Shown piece by piece: positions 1 through 6,665 of a stretch of 12,499 bases of DNA. The position numbers and the translations under genes are program-made. Location of the stretch: contig DAOUZG010000021.1 of assembly GCA_030665705.1 (NCBI GenBank), forward strand, positions 1-12,499, given 5' to 3'. Below the pieces are notes generated by a model. The model saw nothing but the letters and a program-made list of their open reading frames with translations. It was not told the DNA's origin and searched no databases. This DNA is from Deltaproteobacteria bacterium (GTDB taxonomy: Bacteria; Myxococcota_A; UBA9160; SZUA-336). Within the stretch, counting starts at the first letter, position 1, and each line of letters starts with the position of its first letter.

Positions 1-110
1 GCAGCCTGGATCTCGCGGACGATCCGCCGGCGGTCGTCAACCTTGAGGACCCGCAGCCTTTCCTGCAGCCACTCGTGGCCCCGCCGGGTCATGTGCACCT
101 TCTCCGCCAC
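1..110 (-). CDS. greA: GreA/GreB-family transcription elongation factor, N-terminal part only
   Basis: The first 36 codons of a minus-strand gene that leaves the window at its left edge. Read from GTG at 110, the product begins VAEKVHMTRRGHEWLQERL and continues as a basic helical stretch (LKVDDRRRIVREIQA). This is the known layout of the Gre N-terminal coiled coil, where a short lead-in precedes an MT-x-x-G-x-x-x-L motif; E. coli GreA has MQAIPMTLRGAEKLREEL. Gre factors enter the RNA polymerase secondary channel and stimulate cleavage of backtracked transcripts. GTG was chosen over the internal ATG at 92 because GGGAGG lies 5 bases upstream and the family has residues before MT. The acidic loop that would separate GreA from GreB lies outside the window, so the symbol is provisional. 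It lies downstream of ridA with a likely promoter of its own. Confidence 0.82.
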   Translation of the reverse strand, partial: MAEKVHMTRRGHEWLQERLRVLKVDDRRRIVREIQA

Positions 111-132
111 GACCTCCTCCCGAGAACGCCGG

Positions 133-161
133 AAGCTACGCAGGCCGATTAACCCTGTCAA
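133..161 (-). promoter_or_regulatory. Probable sigma-70 promoter for greA
   Basis: On the minus strand, a perfect -35 TTGACA (161-156) is followed by exactly 17 bases and a TAGCTT -10 (138-133; TAxxxT, 3 of 6). Transcription would start near 126, giving a short leader that contains the GGGAGG ribosome binding site of greA. The -10 is weak, but the perfect -35, ideal spacing and position between ridA and greA make it credible. It would let greA be expressed independently of ridA. Confidence 0.5.
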
Positions 162-200
162 CGCAACCCGGGCTCGAGCCGACAAACGAGTCCACAGGAG

Positions 201-578
201 TCAGACGACGGCCGCGATCGCGTCGACCTCCACCTTGAGCCCGAGCGGCAGCCCCCCGGCCTCGACCGTGGTGCGGGCCGGCCGCGCACCGCCGAGGACT
301 CGCTCGTAGACGCCGTTGAACCGCGCAAAGTCCTCCATGTGGGCGAGAAAGACCGTAACACGAAGCAGCTGATTCAGCCCCGATCCCGACGCCCTCAACA
401 CCGCCTCGAGGTTCTGGAGAACCCGCTCCGACTGCTCCTCGATCGTCTCGCCGCACGGCCGCCCCGTTTTCGGATCAACCGATACCTGGCCTGCGACGAA
501 AACCAGCCCTCCGTGAACGACCGCCTGCGAGTACGGTCCGGCTGGCTTCGGCGCGTCCGGTGTAAAGATGTGTTCCAT
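201..578 (-). CDS. ridA: RidA family enamine/imine deaminase
   Basis: A 125-residue protein, the usual length for the RidA (YjgF/YER057c/UK114) family. These trimeric cytosolic enzymes hydrolyse reactive 2-aminoacrylate and other enamine/imine intermediates released by PLP enzymes, forming 2-oxoacids and ammonia. Visible family signatures are PAGPYSQAV (12-20), LVFVAGQV (25-32), and the C-terminal block ARTTVEAGGLPLG (101-113) followed by VEVDAIA (116-122). R102 matches the catalytic arginine and E117 the conserved glutamate of active RidA proteins, so this is probably a true deaminase and not an inactive paralogue. ATG at 578 has GGGAG about 7 bases upstream. It is divergent from the gene starting at 627, with 48 bases between them, and lies upstream of greA. 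No PLP-enzyme gene is adjacent. Confidence 0.93.
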   Translation of the reverse strand: MEHIFTPDAPKPAGPYSQAVVHGGLVFVAGQVSVDPKTGRPCGETIEEQSERVLQNLEAVLRASGSGLNQLLRVTVFLAHMEDFARFNGVYERVLGGARPARTTVEAGGLPLGLKVEVDAIAAVV

Positions 579-626
579 CCCGTGCTCCCGTTGCTACACT
601 GCGGATCCCCCCGGGGAGGAGATCCA

Positions 627-1925
627 TTGTACCGAAGCATCCTCTGGCTCGCGGCCCTGGGCTGGCTGGTAGCGATCGCGGCGGGAGGTTACCTCCTCGG
701 CCAGCACGACAGCGAGCTGCGCTACAACCCGGTTCCGGCCCTGGGCTTTGCGGGATCGGACCTCGTCTACGTGCTGCGGCGAGTCGCGGCCGAGGCGAAC
801 GTCGTGCTTGCGCTGGACGAGGTGCGCCCTTCCGGTACGGCCGAGGATCTGCGCATGCGCTGGGTGGACGTGGACCTGGGGAGCAGCACGATTGACGAGG
901 CGCTCACAGACCTCCGGAATGCGGTGGGAGGGTTCGACTACGATTTCCGGCACGGGTTGCTCTACGTGCGCAGCACGCTCCCATTGAAGAGCGATACCGG
1001 GATCGATCGTAAGGAGCTTCCGGGCGGGACGTTCGACGGTGACCTGAAGGGCCTCGGCCGCTGGATCCAGCAGACCCGGCCGGCGACCTTCATGAACGTC
1101 CATCTCCAAAGGGGTCATCCCGCCGGGCCCAACGTACGGATGCACGTGCCGCCGCACAGCTCCGTCCTCGACGTGCTGCTGCTCTACTCACGGGAATCCG
1201 GAGTGGGCTGGCGCATGCGACGCGCGGGCCAACAATACCCGGGATCGGGCGGCCGAACCGCTGTCGTGTCGACGGAGGTCTACCCCTGGTATCCGCTCAC
1301 CGAGCCGCACCATACCGCACCCCTTCGAACCGACCGTTCCACGCTCCAGAACATCGCCCGACTCTCCCTTACCACAGGGACACCGATATGCGTCATAGAC
1401 ATGAGCCCGTTTTACGGAGCGGCCGGAACGTTGGACTTCCCCGTGACGCCCTACCCGGGAAGCCGTTCTGCGACCGAGTCGCTCGACACCCTCGCGACGC
1501 TGCGCGCCCCGGGCACCCCGCCTCCCTTCCTCTGGGAAGAGCGCGAAGGCGTGCTGGTCGTACGCTCCGAGGCCGTCGATCGGCTCCCCCTTTTGGCGGA
1601 GATCCTCGGCGAGCAGTTGAGCGGGGGAGTTTTTCGCGGGAGCCTTCCCGAGCTCGGACGCTGGCTAACCGGCCAGCTCCGGCAGACCTCGGGACGACGG
1701 GTCGCAGGGGGAGAGATCGTTCCTGATGCACCAACCGCGACGCTCGTGATCGGAGGCGGCACGACCGTGGGAGAGGTTCTCGAGTCCTTCGCTCGGGCCA
1801 CGCAGCGCGGCTGGTACCTCGCGATCGTCGACCGCGGCAGACCCGAGTCGCCGCCCCCGACACCCTGGAGGGGGGCCTATCTATCGGACCTGAACGAATG
1901 GGGCGAGAAGGCGACACCGTACTGA
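627..1925 (+). CDS. Membrane-anchored protein with four secretin/STN-like modules in a tandem duplication
   Basis: A 432-residue protein of unknown function. TTG at 627 is chosen because GGGGAGGA lies six bases upstream and the reading then opens directly into an N-terminal hydrophobic segment (residues 5-24). Upstream in-frame starts would read through ridA on the other strand. The rest looks periplasmic. Residues 44-116 resemble the secretin/TonB short N-terminal (STN) fold: L-x-x-V-A-x-E-A-N-V-V-L at the front, S-T-I-D-E-A-L-x-x-L, then LLYVRS. Residues 133-199 begin GGTFDGDLKGLGRW and end SSVLDVLLLYSRESGVGW. The same two blocks recur at 238-314 (ending GVLVVRS) and 333-401 (GGVFRGSLPELGRW, then TTVGEVLESFARATQRGW). 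The gene therefore appears to be a duplicated pair of modules. There is no beta-barrel secretin domain and no pilus or type II secretion gene nearby, so a secretion role is not established. Confidence 0.75.
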   Translation: MYRSILWLAALGWLVAIAAGGYLLGQHDSELRYNPVPALGFAGSDLVYVLRRVAAEANVVLALDEVRPSGTAEDLRMRWVDVDLGSSTIDEALTDLRNAVGGFDYDFRHGLLYVRSTLPLKSDTGIDRKELPGGTFDGDLKGLGRWIQQTRPATFMNVHLQRGHPAGPNVRMHVPPHSSVLDVLLLYSRESGVGWRMRRAGQQYPGSGGRTAVVSTEVYPWYPLTEPHHTAPLRTDRSTLQNIARLSLTTGTPICVIDMSPFYGAAGTLDFPVTPYPGSRSATESLDTLATLRAPGTPPPFLWEEREGVLVVRSEAVDRLPLLAEILGEQLSGGVFRGSLPELGRWLTGQLRQTSGRRVAGGEIVPDAPTATLVIGGGTTVGEVLESFARATQRGWYLAIVDRGRPESPPPTPWRGAYLSDLNEWGEKATPY

Positions 1926-1961
1926 GTCGGACTGCAAGGAACGCTCGGGCAATTCCGAACT

Positions 1962-2207
1962 CTACTCGACGCGTTCCTCGAGCAAGCGAACCAGATACCC
2001 GATGACAAGCAGATTCGGGAGCTTCTGAAAGAGCTGGTCCGAGGCGAGCCCATCCTGACCGGCGTCCGAGGCGAACTGCTCGGCGTAGCCCACGAAGAAC
2101 TCGAGAAGCTCGAGACTGACGTTGTTCGCCAGCACAGTGTTGATCTGGGACGTGTCCAAGTTGTCCCAGATCTCGGTGAGTTCCCGGGCCAGCTCCACGC
2201 TTGTCAC
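1962..2207 (-). CDS. Small hypothetical protein, helical and Leu/Val-rich
   Basis: An 81-residue protein I do not recognise. It starts TSVELARELTEIWDNLDTS and ends NLLVIGYLVRLLEERVE; most of it looks like amphipathic helices, with a hydrophobic LLVIGYLV stretch near the C-terminus too short for a clear membrane segment. Third codon positions are strongly G/C, as in neighbouring genes, which supports coding. GTG at 2207 follows GGGGG with a 7-base spacer. The frame stays open to an ATG at 2333, but codon use loses its G/C bias there and a likely promoter lies inside that stretch, so I reject the longer start. It ends 36 bases from the convergent gene ending at 1925; no terminator is evident between them. 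Confidence 0.55.
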   Translation of the reverse strand: MTSVELARELTEIWDNLDTSQINTVLANNVSLELLEFFVGYAEQFASDAGQDGLASDQLFQKLPNLLVIGYLVRLLEERVE

Positions 2208-2267
2208 GACACAACCCCCGAGACCGCGCCCCTCTCGACGGTGGGGAGGGTCTACATAGAGGGCGCC

Positions 2268-2297
2268 ATCATGCCAGCGCGTTACGCCTGAGGTCAA
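2268..2297 (-). promoter_or_regulatory. Probable sigma-70 promoter for the 81-residue hypothetical gene
   Basis: On the minus strand, a TTGACC -35 (2297-2292; 5 of 6) is followed by 18 bases and a CATGAT -10 (2273-2268; 4 of 6). Transcription would begin around 2261, some 50 bases before GTG at 2207. The -35 is embedded in an imperfect palindrome listed separately, which suggests regulation. Confidence 0.42.
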
Positions 2298-2313
2298 TCG
2301 GAATCGATCGACC
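2292..2313. promoter_or_regulatory. Operator-like inverted repeat over a -35 element
   Basis: The arms GGTCAATCG (2292-2300) and CGATCGACC (2305-2313) are complementary at 8 of 9 positions around a 4-base centre. The left arm contains the -35 of the predicted minus-strand promoter. A dyad of this size centred just upstream of a -35 is typical of a repressor or activator site. In RNA it could also form a hairpin, but no T-run follows on either strand, which argues against a terminator. No candidate regulator gene is in the window. Confidence 0.33.
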
Positions 2314-2390
2314 ACGCGTTCCTGAACACGCATACTACCGGCAACTCATGTGTAGCAAGGACGTCGAGTGCGTTGAATCGACTCGGATTC

Positions 2391-2954
2391 TCAGTGTCGA
2401 GGCATCGGCTCGTCCTCGCGCTCGAGCCGCGGCCAGCGGATCTCGACCGCTGGCTCGTCATCCGTGCGACGTCCGGCCGACTCCAGCACTTCCTCGGACG
2501 CGAACACGGGGGCCCCGGCTCGCACGGCCACGGCGATCGCATCGCTCGGCCGCGAGTCGACCACCACCGTCTTTCCGCCCAGCTCGATCTCGAGCACGGC
2601 ATAGTAGGTGTTGCCCCGTAGCTCGGTAATCACGATGCGGTGAAGCTTCCCCTGGATCCCACCGAGAATATTCTCGATCAGATCGTGCGTGTTCGGACGA
2701 GGGGTATCGACGTCCTCCATCCCGATCGCGATCGATTGAGCCTCGTAGAGACCGATCCAGATCGGTAGGCGCCGACGGAGCCCGCTCTCCTCCTTCAGCA
2801 GCACAACCGGGCTCGAGGTGCGGGGGTCCATCCGGACGCCGTCGACGAGCATCGAGGAGGCACCGGTCGCCGGCGACGTGGAAGTGCACCCTGCGGCCGC
2901 CAGCACTGTCACAATCGCGACCATGCTCGCACGGCATCGTCGTACGAGGCTCAT
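2391..2954 (-). CDS. Lipoprotein with bifunctional nuclease (DUF151) domain
   Basis: A 187-residue protein. The N-terminus is a lipoprotein signal: MSLVRR, a hydrophobic core, then LAAAGC with the lipidated cysteine at C23. The mature part carries the bifunctional-nuclease domain (DUF151/BFN): PIWIGLYEAQSIAIGME (64-80), PRPNTHDL (85-92) and SRPSDAIAVAVRAGAPVFASEEVLE (134-158, the family's hallmark block). Characterised members of this family are reported to have nuclease activity; the activity and substrate of this one are not shown by sequence. The signal peptide places it in the envelope, whereas many homologues are cytoplasmic. ATG at 2954 is chosen because GGAGGG lies 7 bases upstream and it starts the signal peptide; the frame is open further upstream but loses these features. 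It is divergent from the PfkB-like gene at 3042. The tail (162-187) is charged and outside the domain. Confidence 0.85.
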   Translation of the reverse strand: MSLVRRCRASMVAIVTVLAAAGCTSTSPATGASSMLVDGVRMDPRTSSPVVLLKEESGLRRRLPIWIGLYEAQSIAIGMEDVDTPRPNTHDLIENILGGIQGKLHRIVITELRGNTYYAVLEIELGGKTVVVDSRPSDAIAVAVRAGAPVFASEEVLESAGRRTDDEPAVEIRWPRLEREDEPMPRH

Positions 2955-2995
2955 GAGATTTCCCTCCGTGCGGCCCCCCCGAGCACCTGTCGAGA

Positions 2996-3004
2996 AACAT
3001 AACA
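2996..3004 (-). promoter_or_regulatory. Possible extended -10 promoter for the DUF151 lipoprotein gene
   Basis: On the minus strand the sequence reads TGTTATGTT: a TGn extension followed by TATGTT (4 of 6 to TATAAT), about 42 bases upstream of ATG at 2954. No convincing -35 is visible, as is usual for extended -10 promoters. It lies in a locally AT-rich spot within an otherwise GC-rich divergent region. Confidence 0.3.
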
Positions 3005-3041
3005 CGGGGCGAGCCGGCCGCGCTCCCGCTACCCTGGATGT

Positions 3042-3896
3042 GTGGCGGGCAATCACAGACCTACCGCTCTGGTCGTCGGCTCTGTGACCCGGGACCTAGA
3101 GGATCGCGACGGCCGGATGGGTGAGCGGCCGGGAGGAGTCGTACACCACGCCGGTCTCGCGCTTCTCCGGCTCGGGGCGCGCGTGCGCGTCGTCACCCGC
3201 ATCAACCCCAGCGACGCCGACCTGCTCGCGCCCCTGCGGCGCGAGGGGGCCGAGATCCGAGCACTCGAGAGCCGTTTCACCACGACCTATTGCAACGACT
3301 ACACGGGGCCCGTCGACCACCACGAGCTGCTCTGGACCTCGGATCCGATCGCGGCGAAGGATCTACCCGCGGAGTGGCGACGCGCCGACCTAATCCAACT
3401 AGGACCGCTGCACCGACGGGATCTGGAGCCCGAGGTCGCAGGGGCCGTAGACGGCCTGGTCGGCCTGGATCTCCAGGGGCTGGTACGCCGCCAGGCCAGC
3501 GGCAGGGTCGAGCTCGCACCGAACCCGAGACTGCCCCACTTCCTCACCCAGGTGCAGGTCGTTCATGCCAACGACTCCGAGGTCGAGGTTGCCGTGGCGG
3601 GCGATTCGCTGGAACAATTCGTCCAGCGCCACTGCATCGGCGAGATGATCGTGACGCACGGGGCGGGGGGCGCGCGAGTCCTGGCAAACGGGCGTTCGGT
3701 GGAGCTTCCGGCCCGGCCCACGGGAGGCCACCACCTCGTCGGGTCCGGGGACGTATTCCTGGCGACCTATCTGTTTCTCCGCAGCGCGGGGGGGCTCCCC
3801 GAGGACGCCGCAGCGGGCGCCGTGGAGGTCTGCTCCCACCGGATCGAGCACGGCGAGATCCCATGGAACTTTCGCCCAACGGCCGCTCAGCGATGA
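3042..3896 (+). CDS. PfkB/ribokinase-family carbohydrate kinase homologue
   Basis: A 284-residue protein with PfkB-family landmarks in order: ALVVGSVTRDL (9-19), PGGVVHHAGLALLRLGARVRVV (30-51; the GG-x-x-x-N-x-A region, with H where N is usual), GLDLQGLVR (141-149), VHANDSEVEVA (174-184; the family N-x-x-E), and VTHGAGGARV (204-213). The C-terminal signature, normally D-x-x-G-A-G-D, here reads HLVGSGDVF (231-239). The catalytic aspartate (D237) and anion-hole glycines remain, but the first aspartate is absent. Family members phosphorylate sugars or nucleosides with ATP; the substrate cannot be told. GTG at 3042 is the only start that keeps the N-terminal strand, yet has no clear ribosome binding site, so a leaderless or poorly translated message is possible. 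The stop overlaps the start of the next gene (ATGA). Confidence 0.8.
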   Translation: MAGNHRPTALVVGSVTRDLEDRDGRMGERPGGVVHHAGLALLRLGARVRVVTRINPSDADLLAPLRREGAEIRALESRFTTTYCNDYTGPVDHHELLWTSDPIAAKDLPAEWRRADLIQLGPLHRRDLEPEVAGAVDGLVGLDLQGLVRRQASGRVELAPNPRLPHFLTQVQVVHANDSEVEVAVAGDSLEQFVQRHCIGEMIVTHGAGGARVLANGRSVELPARPTGGHHLVGSGDVFLATYLFLRSAGGLPEDAAAGAVEVCSHRIEHGEIPWNFRPTAAQR

Positions 3897-4216
3897 GAGG
3901 GTGGGTTGTGCTCCTTCTGGCTGCCGCTTTGACGGGCTGTCCGATGAACTTCGGCATCTCGGTCCAACCCGCGACGCCCGCACGCCCCGAGGAACCCATG
4001 CCGCCCGCCTTCGAGGGAGACGTCGACCCACCCCTCGAGGCGTTGTCAGCCGAGGGGCTGTTCGTCGCACCAGCCGTGAATCCGCACCTCTACTACTCGA
4101 GCTCCGACGACCTCTGGTACCGGTACTGGAGGGGTCGCTGGTACCAGGCCTTCCGCTGGAACGGAGCGTGGTTCCCGCCCCGCAGGGTTCCCGAGCCGCT
4201 CCGCCCTGGACCTTAG
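3893..4216 (+). CDS. Small aromatic-rich lipoprotein, function unknown
   Basis: A 107-residue protein. Residues 1-16 form a lipoprotein signal (MRGWVVLLLAAALTGC; lipobox LTGC, lipidated C16). A Pro/Glu-rich linker follows (about 26-50), then a conspicuous Trp/Tyr-rich segment at 64-96: NPHLYY, LWYRYWRGRWYQAFRWN, GAWFPP. A Pro/Arg tail ends the protein. Its ATG overlaps the PfkB-like stop as ATGA, indicating translational coupling and one operon. I do not recognise the family; short envelope lipoproteins with such aromatic tails are usually annotated only as hypothetical. The ATG choice is firm because it begins the signal peptide; the frame is open far upstream, but that part lies in a shadow frame of the kinase gene. 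It converges on nadA with only 12 bases between stops and no recognisable terminator. Confidence 0.75.
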   Translation: MRGWVVLLLAAALTGCPMNFGISVQPATPARPEEPMPPAFEGDVDPPLEALSAEGLFVAPAVNPHLYYSSSDDLWYRYWRGRWYQAFRWNGAWFPPRRVPEPLRPGP

Positions 4217-4228
4217 CGGGTCCCGGCT

Positions 4229-5584
4229 CTACGAGGGCGCCTCGGTAAGCTCGATCATCCGCTCGAGCGAGCGTCGCGCGTCGCGCACAAGCTCCTCCTG
4301 CCCGTCGGGATCGAGCCGTTCGCGCCAGCCCGTCACCTCGTCGACCACGTCTCCCGGGAGCACCCGGTTGATGTCAGGCGCCTTGCCTCGCCGAAGAAGA
4401 TCGAGGAGGGCCACCAGGTGGGGCGGATCGTTTCGGGACATGGTCGCGCAGCCACACCCGAACTGTTCGAACTCCGGACCCGGGATATCCGCGACGTGGA
4501 CGACCTCGATCCCACGGAGCGCCGCCTGCTCGCGCAGATTCCGGACGAAGTGCCCCTCGGTTCCCACCGCGATGCGGCTTCCCTTTGGCGCATCCATCAC
4601 GTGGTTCCAGAGGAAGGAGGTGGAGCCGGACCCGTTGGCGACGTCGACCACCGGCTTCGGACACTCGGGGTGCACGACTACGTCGTAGCCCCGCTCCTTC
4701 CAGTACCGCACCTGTTCGGGACGGAAGACGGTATGGACCCCGCAGAAGGAGCCCCAGAGCACGAGCTCCGCACGATCGAGCCGATCCACCTCTTCGGACG
4801 CCCAGTCTTCGAGACGAACGTCTCCTCCCTCGTGGCCGCCCTTCCAGAGGAAGATCCGGTCGGCGGGGATTCCCACCCGTGCCCCGGCGTTCTCCCCGAG
4901 GTGTCGGTCGGGGACGAAGAAGATCTTGCGGCCTCGCTCCCGCGCCCATGCGAGGATCCTATGGGCGTTGGAGCTGGTGCAAACGGCTCCCCCGGTGCGA
5001 CCCGCGAGCGCCTTCAGACGGCCCGACGTGTTCATGTAAGCCACCACGACCAGGTCGTCGCCGTAGCGCCCCTGCAACTGATCGGCTGCGGGACGGACCA
5101 TGAATTCCTTCGCCATCATCTCGAGCGTACAACCGGATTTCGGGTTCGTGATGTAGACGAGCTGGTCCGGTCCGGCGAGGATCGCGATCGCCTCCGCCAT
5201 GAAGTGAACCGCCGACTCGACGAAGATCTTCCTGTTCGGGTGGAGAACCGCCTGGCGCGCGAGCAAGTAGGAATCGGCGATCTTTCCCCCGTACCGCTCG
5301 ACGATCTTTACGATCTCGCCTCCCATGTAGTAATGGGCGAGCAGCATCACCTCGTCTCCGAACTCCGCGAGCGCGGGCTTGACGTACCGGTCCATCCACG
5401 GGAGCACGGTCTCAGGCTTCCGATCGGGGAGCTCCAGATACTCCTCGGCGTAGGGTTTGAACTCCTTCTGGTACCAGTCGAGCGGAAGGTCGGTCTGGCA
5501 GATCGGAATATCAGGCTGCAGGACGATGCCGCTCGTGCGAACCGAGCGGTCGATCTCGGTCGGCGGGGCTTCGTGGCTCGTCAT
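4229..5584 (-). CDS. nadA: Quinolinate synthase A
   Basis: A 451-residue protein. NadA condenses iminoaspartate with dihydroxyacetone phosphate to form quinolinate, the pyridine precursor of NAD, using a [4Fe-4S] cluster with one open coordination site. The three expected cysteine ligands are visible: C152 in SGCTLEMMA, C308 in HPEC, and C379 in CATM (CxxM). Other family blocks are LLAHYY (81-86), AVHFMAEAIAIL (125-136), VVAYMNTSGRLKA (180-192), CTSSNA (202-207), IFFVPDRHLG (221-230), WGSFCGVH (277-284) and GTEGHFVR (341-348). About 75 residues precede the AHYY block, so it is longer than E. coli NadA. It is 22 bases downstream of the cation transporter gene and probably co-transcribed with it. 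nadB and nadC are not in the window. ATG at 5584 has only a weak AGGG-type ribosome binding site. Confidence 0.95.
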   Translation of the reverse strand: MTSHEAPPTEIDRSVRTSGIVLQPDIPICQTDLPLDWYQKEFKPYAEEYLELPDRKPETVLPWMDRYVKPALAEFGDEVMLLAHYYMGGEIVKIVERYGGKIADSYLLARQAVLHPNRKIFVESAVHFMAEAIAILAGPDQLVYITNPKSGCTLEMMAKEFMVRPAADQLQGRYGDDLVVVAYMNTSGRLKALAGRTGGAVCTSSNAHRILAWARERGRKIFFVPDRHLGENAGARVGIPADRIFLWKGGHEGGDVRLEDWASEEVDRLDRAELVLWGSFCGVHTVFRPEQVRYWKERGYDVVVHPECPKPVVDVANGSGSTSFLWNHVMDAPKGSRIAVGTEGHFVRNLREQAALRGIEVVHVADIPGPEFEQFGCGCATMSRNDPPHLVALLDLLRRGKAPDINRVLPGDVVDEVTGWRERLDPDGQEELVRDARRSLERMIELTEAPS

Positions 5585-5606
5585 GCAGACACCCTACATC
5601 AAGCCG

Positions 5607-6623
5607 CTAGATCGTTCCGGCGCGGGTCAGGTTTTCGACGCTGAACGCGAGGCGCTCCTCGAGAGCCTCCCCGCGAACCGGGCACTCGGACACCGTGCAG
5701 CCGGAGCATTGGTTCGGGAGACAGGGATCGATGTGCACAACGACGTCGCCCGTCCCGGTGATCGCCTGAAGTACCTCCGCCTCGAGGGCGTCCGCCTCCT
5801 GGTGCGCCTCGGCAATCGAGAAATAGCGAGGGACCGTCAGGTGGAGATCGACGTGGCTCACCCAGCCGGAGGACCAGGTGCGGAGCTGATGGATCTCCAC
5901 CCACTCCGGGCGTCGGATCCTCTCGAGATGCTCCGCGATCCAGTCGAGCAGGTGGAAGTCGGCTTCATCGAGCAGGCCGGCCAGCGCTCGCCGGACGACT
6001 TTGGAGCCTATCCGGAGAATGTGCAGGCTGACTGCTATCGCAACGAGAGGGTCCAGGTAGACCCATCCCGAGAAGCGAACGCCGACCAGCGCCGCCACCG
6101 ATCCTACGGTGATCCAGACGTCTGAGAGACAGTGGACGCCGTCCGCCTCGACAGCCGAAGAGCGCTCCCTGCGTCCCACGCGCACCAGATAGAGACCCAG
6201 CACCAGGTTCGCGACGCCGCCGACACCGGCGATGAGGATGCCCATACCCACGCGGTGGAGTTCTGGACCGATCACGATCTGCCGGATCGCTGCGATCAGG
6301 ATGAACGTTCCGGCAACGACGATCATCCCCCCCTCGACCGCTGCAGAGAGGAACTCGGCCTTGCCGTGGCCGTAGGGATGGTCCGCGTCCGGGGGTCTCG
6401 ACGCGATCGCAACGCTGAAGACCACGAGCATGGAGGCGACGACGTTGACGGCCTGCTCGGCGGCGTCCGCGAGAACCGCGGTCGAGCCGGTGACAAACCA
6501 GGCCACGAGCTTCACACCTAGGATCGCAGCCCCGCCAACCAGGGAGATGATCCCGGCCCGAAGCGCCACCCGCATCCTGGGCGCACCGGGGTGCTGCTCG
6601 TGAGCGCGGTGCTCGGTCGGCAT
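5607..6623 (-). CDS. Cation diffusion facilitator (CDF) family metal transporter with cysteine-rich tail
   Basis: A 338-residue inner-membrane metal/proton antiporter homologue. The membrane region spans roughly residues 22-210, with the CDF hallmark [10 protein letters not shown] (81-90) after the second membrane segment and a cytoplasmic C-terminal domain from about 212. In the transport site, the second half is normal (H164-x-x-x-D168 in VHCLSD), but the first half, DxxxD or HxxxD in most CDFs, aligns as E56-x-x-x-N60. The linker-site positions D79, H82 and H86 are kept. The end carries four cysteines in a C-x4-C-x2-C-x4-C pattern (301, 306, 309, 314), a possible metal-binding knuckle. The metal cannot be assigned. 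ATG at 6623 is chosen because the frame upstream runs into tRNA-Pro; its ribosome binding site is poor (AGGGG directly adjacent), so ATG at 6575 is an alternative. Confidence 0.88.
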   Translation of the reverse strand: MPTEHRAHEQHPGAPRMRVALRAGIISLVGGAAILGVKLVAWFVTGSTAVLADAAEQAVNVVASMLVVFSVAIASRPPDADHPYGHGKAEFLSAAVEGGMIVVAGTFILIAAIRQIVIGPELHRVGMGILIAGVGGVANLVLGLYLVRVGRRERSSAVEADGVHCLSDVWITVGSVAALVGVRFSGWVYLDPLVAIAVSLHILRIGSKVVRRALAGLLDEADFHLLDWIAEHLERIRRPEWVEIHQLRTWSSGWVSHVDLHLTVPRYFSIAEAHQEADALEAEVLQAITGTGDVVVHIDPCLPNQCSGCTVSECPVRGEALEERLAFSVENLTRAGTI

Positions 6624-6665
6624 CCCCTGACGGTAGCGTGGGCCGGGCCAGATCGAGACCCATTC

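Noticed and set aside
595..600. TACACT as a -10 for the gene starting at 627
   Set aside because: No acceptable -35 is found at 16-18 bases upstream, so I do not call a promoter.
339..626. Extension of the STN-like gene upstream to an ATG at 339
   Set aside because: That stretch is antisense to ridA. TTG at 627 has a ribosome binding site and opens the membrane segment.
2375..2390. Short inverted repeat (GAATC and GATTC arms, 6-base loop) just after the DUF151 lipoprotein stop
   Set aside because: Only 5 base pairs and no T-run; too weak for a terminator.
4418..5644. A 408-codon open frame on the plus strand opposite nadA
   Set aside because: It is the antisense shadow of nadA, whose motifs are complete. 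Long antisense frames are expected in GC-rich DNA, and the translation has no recognisable domain.
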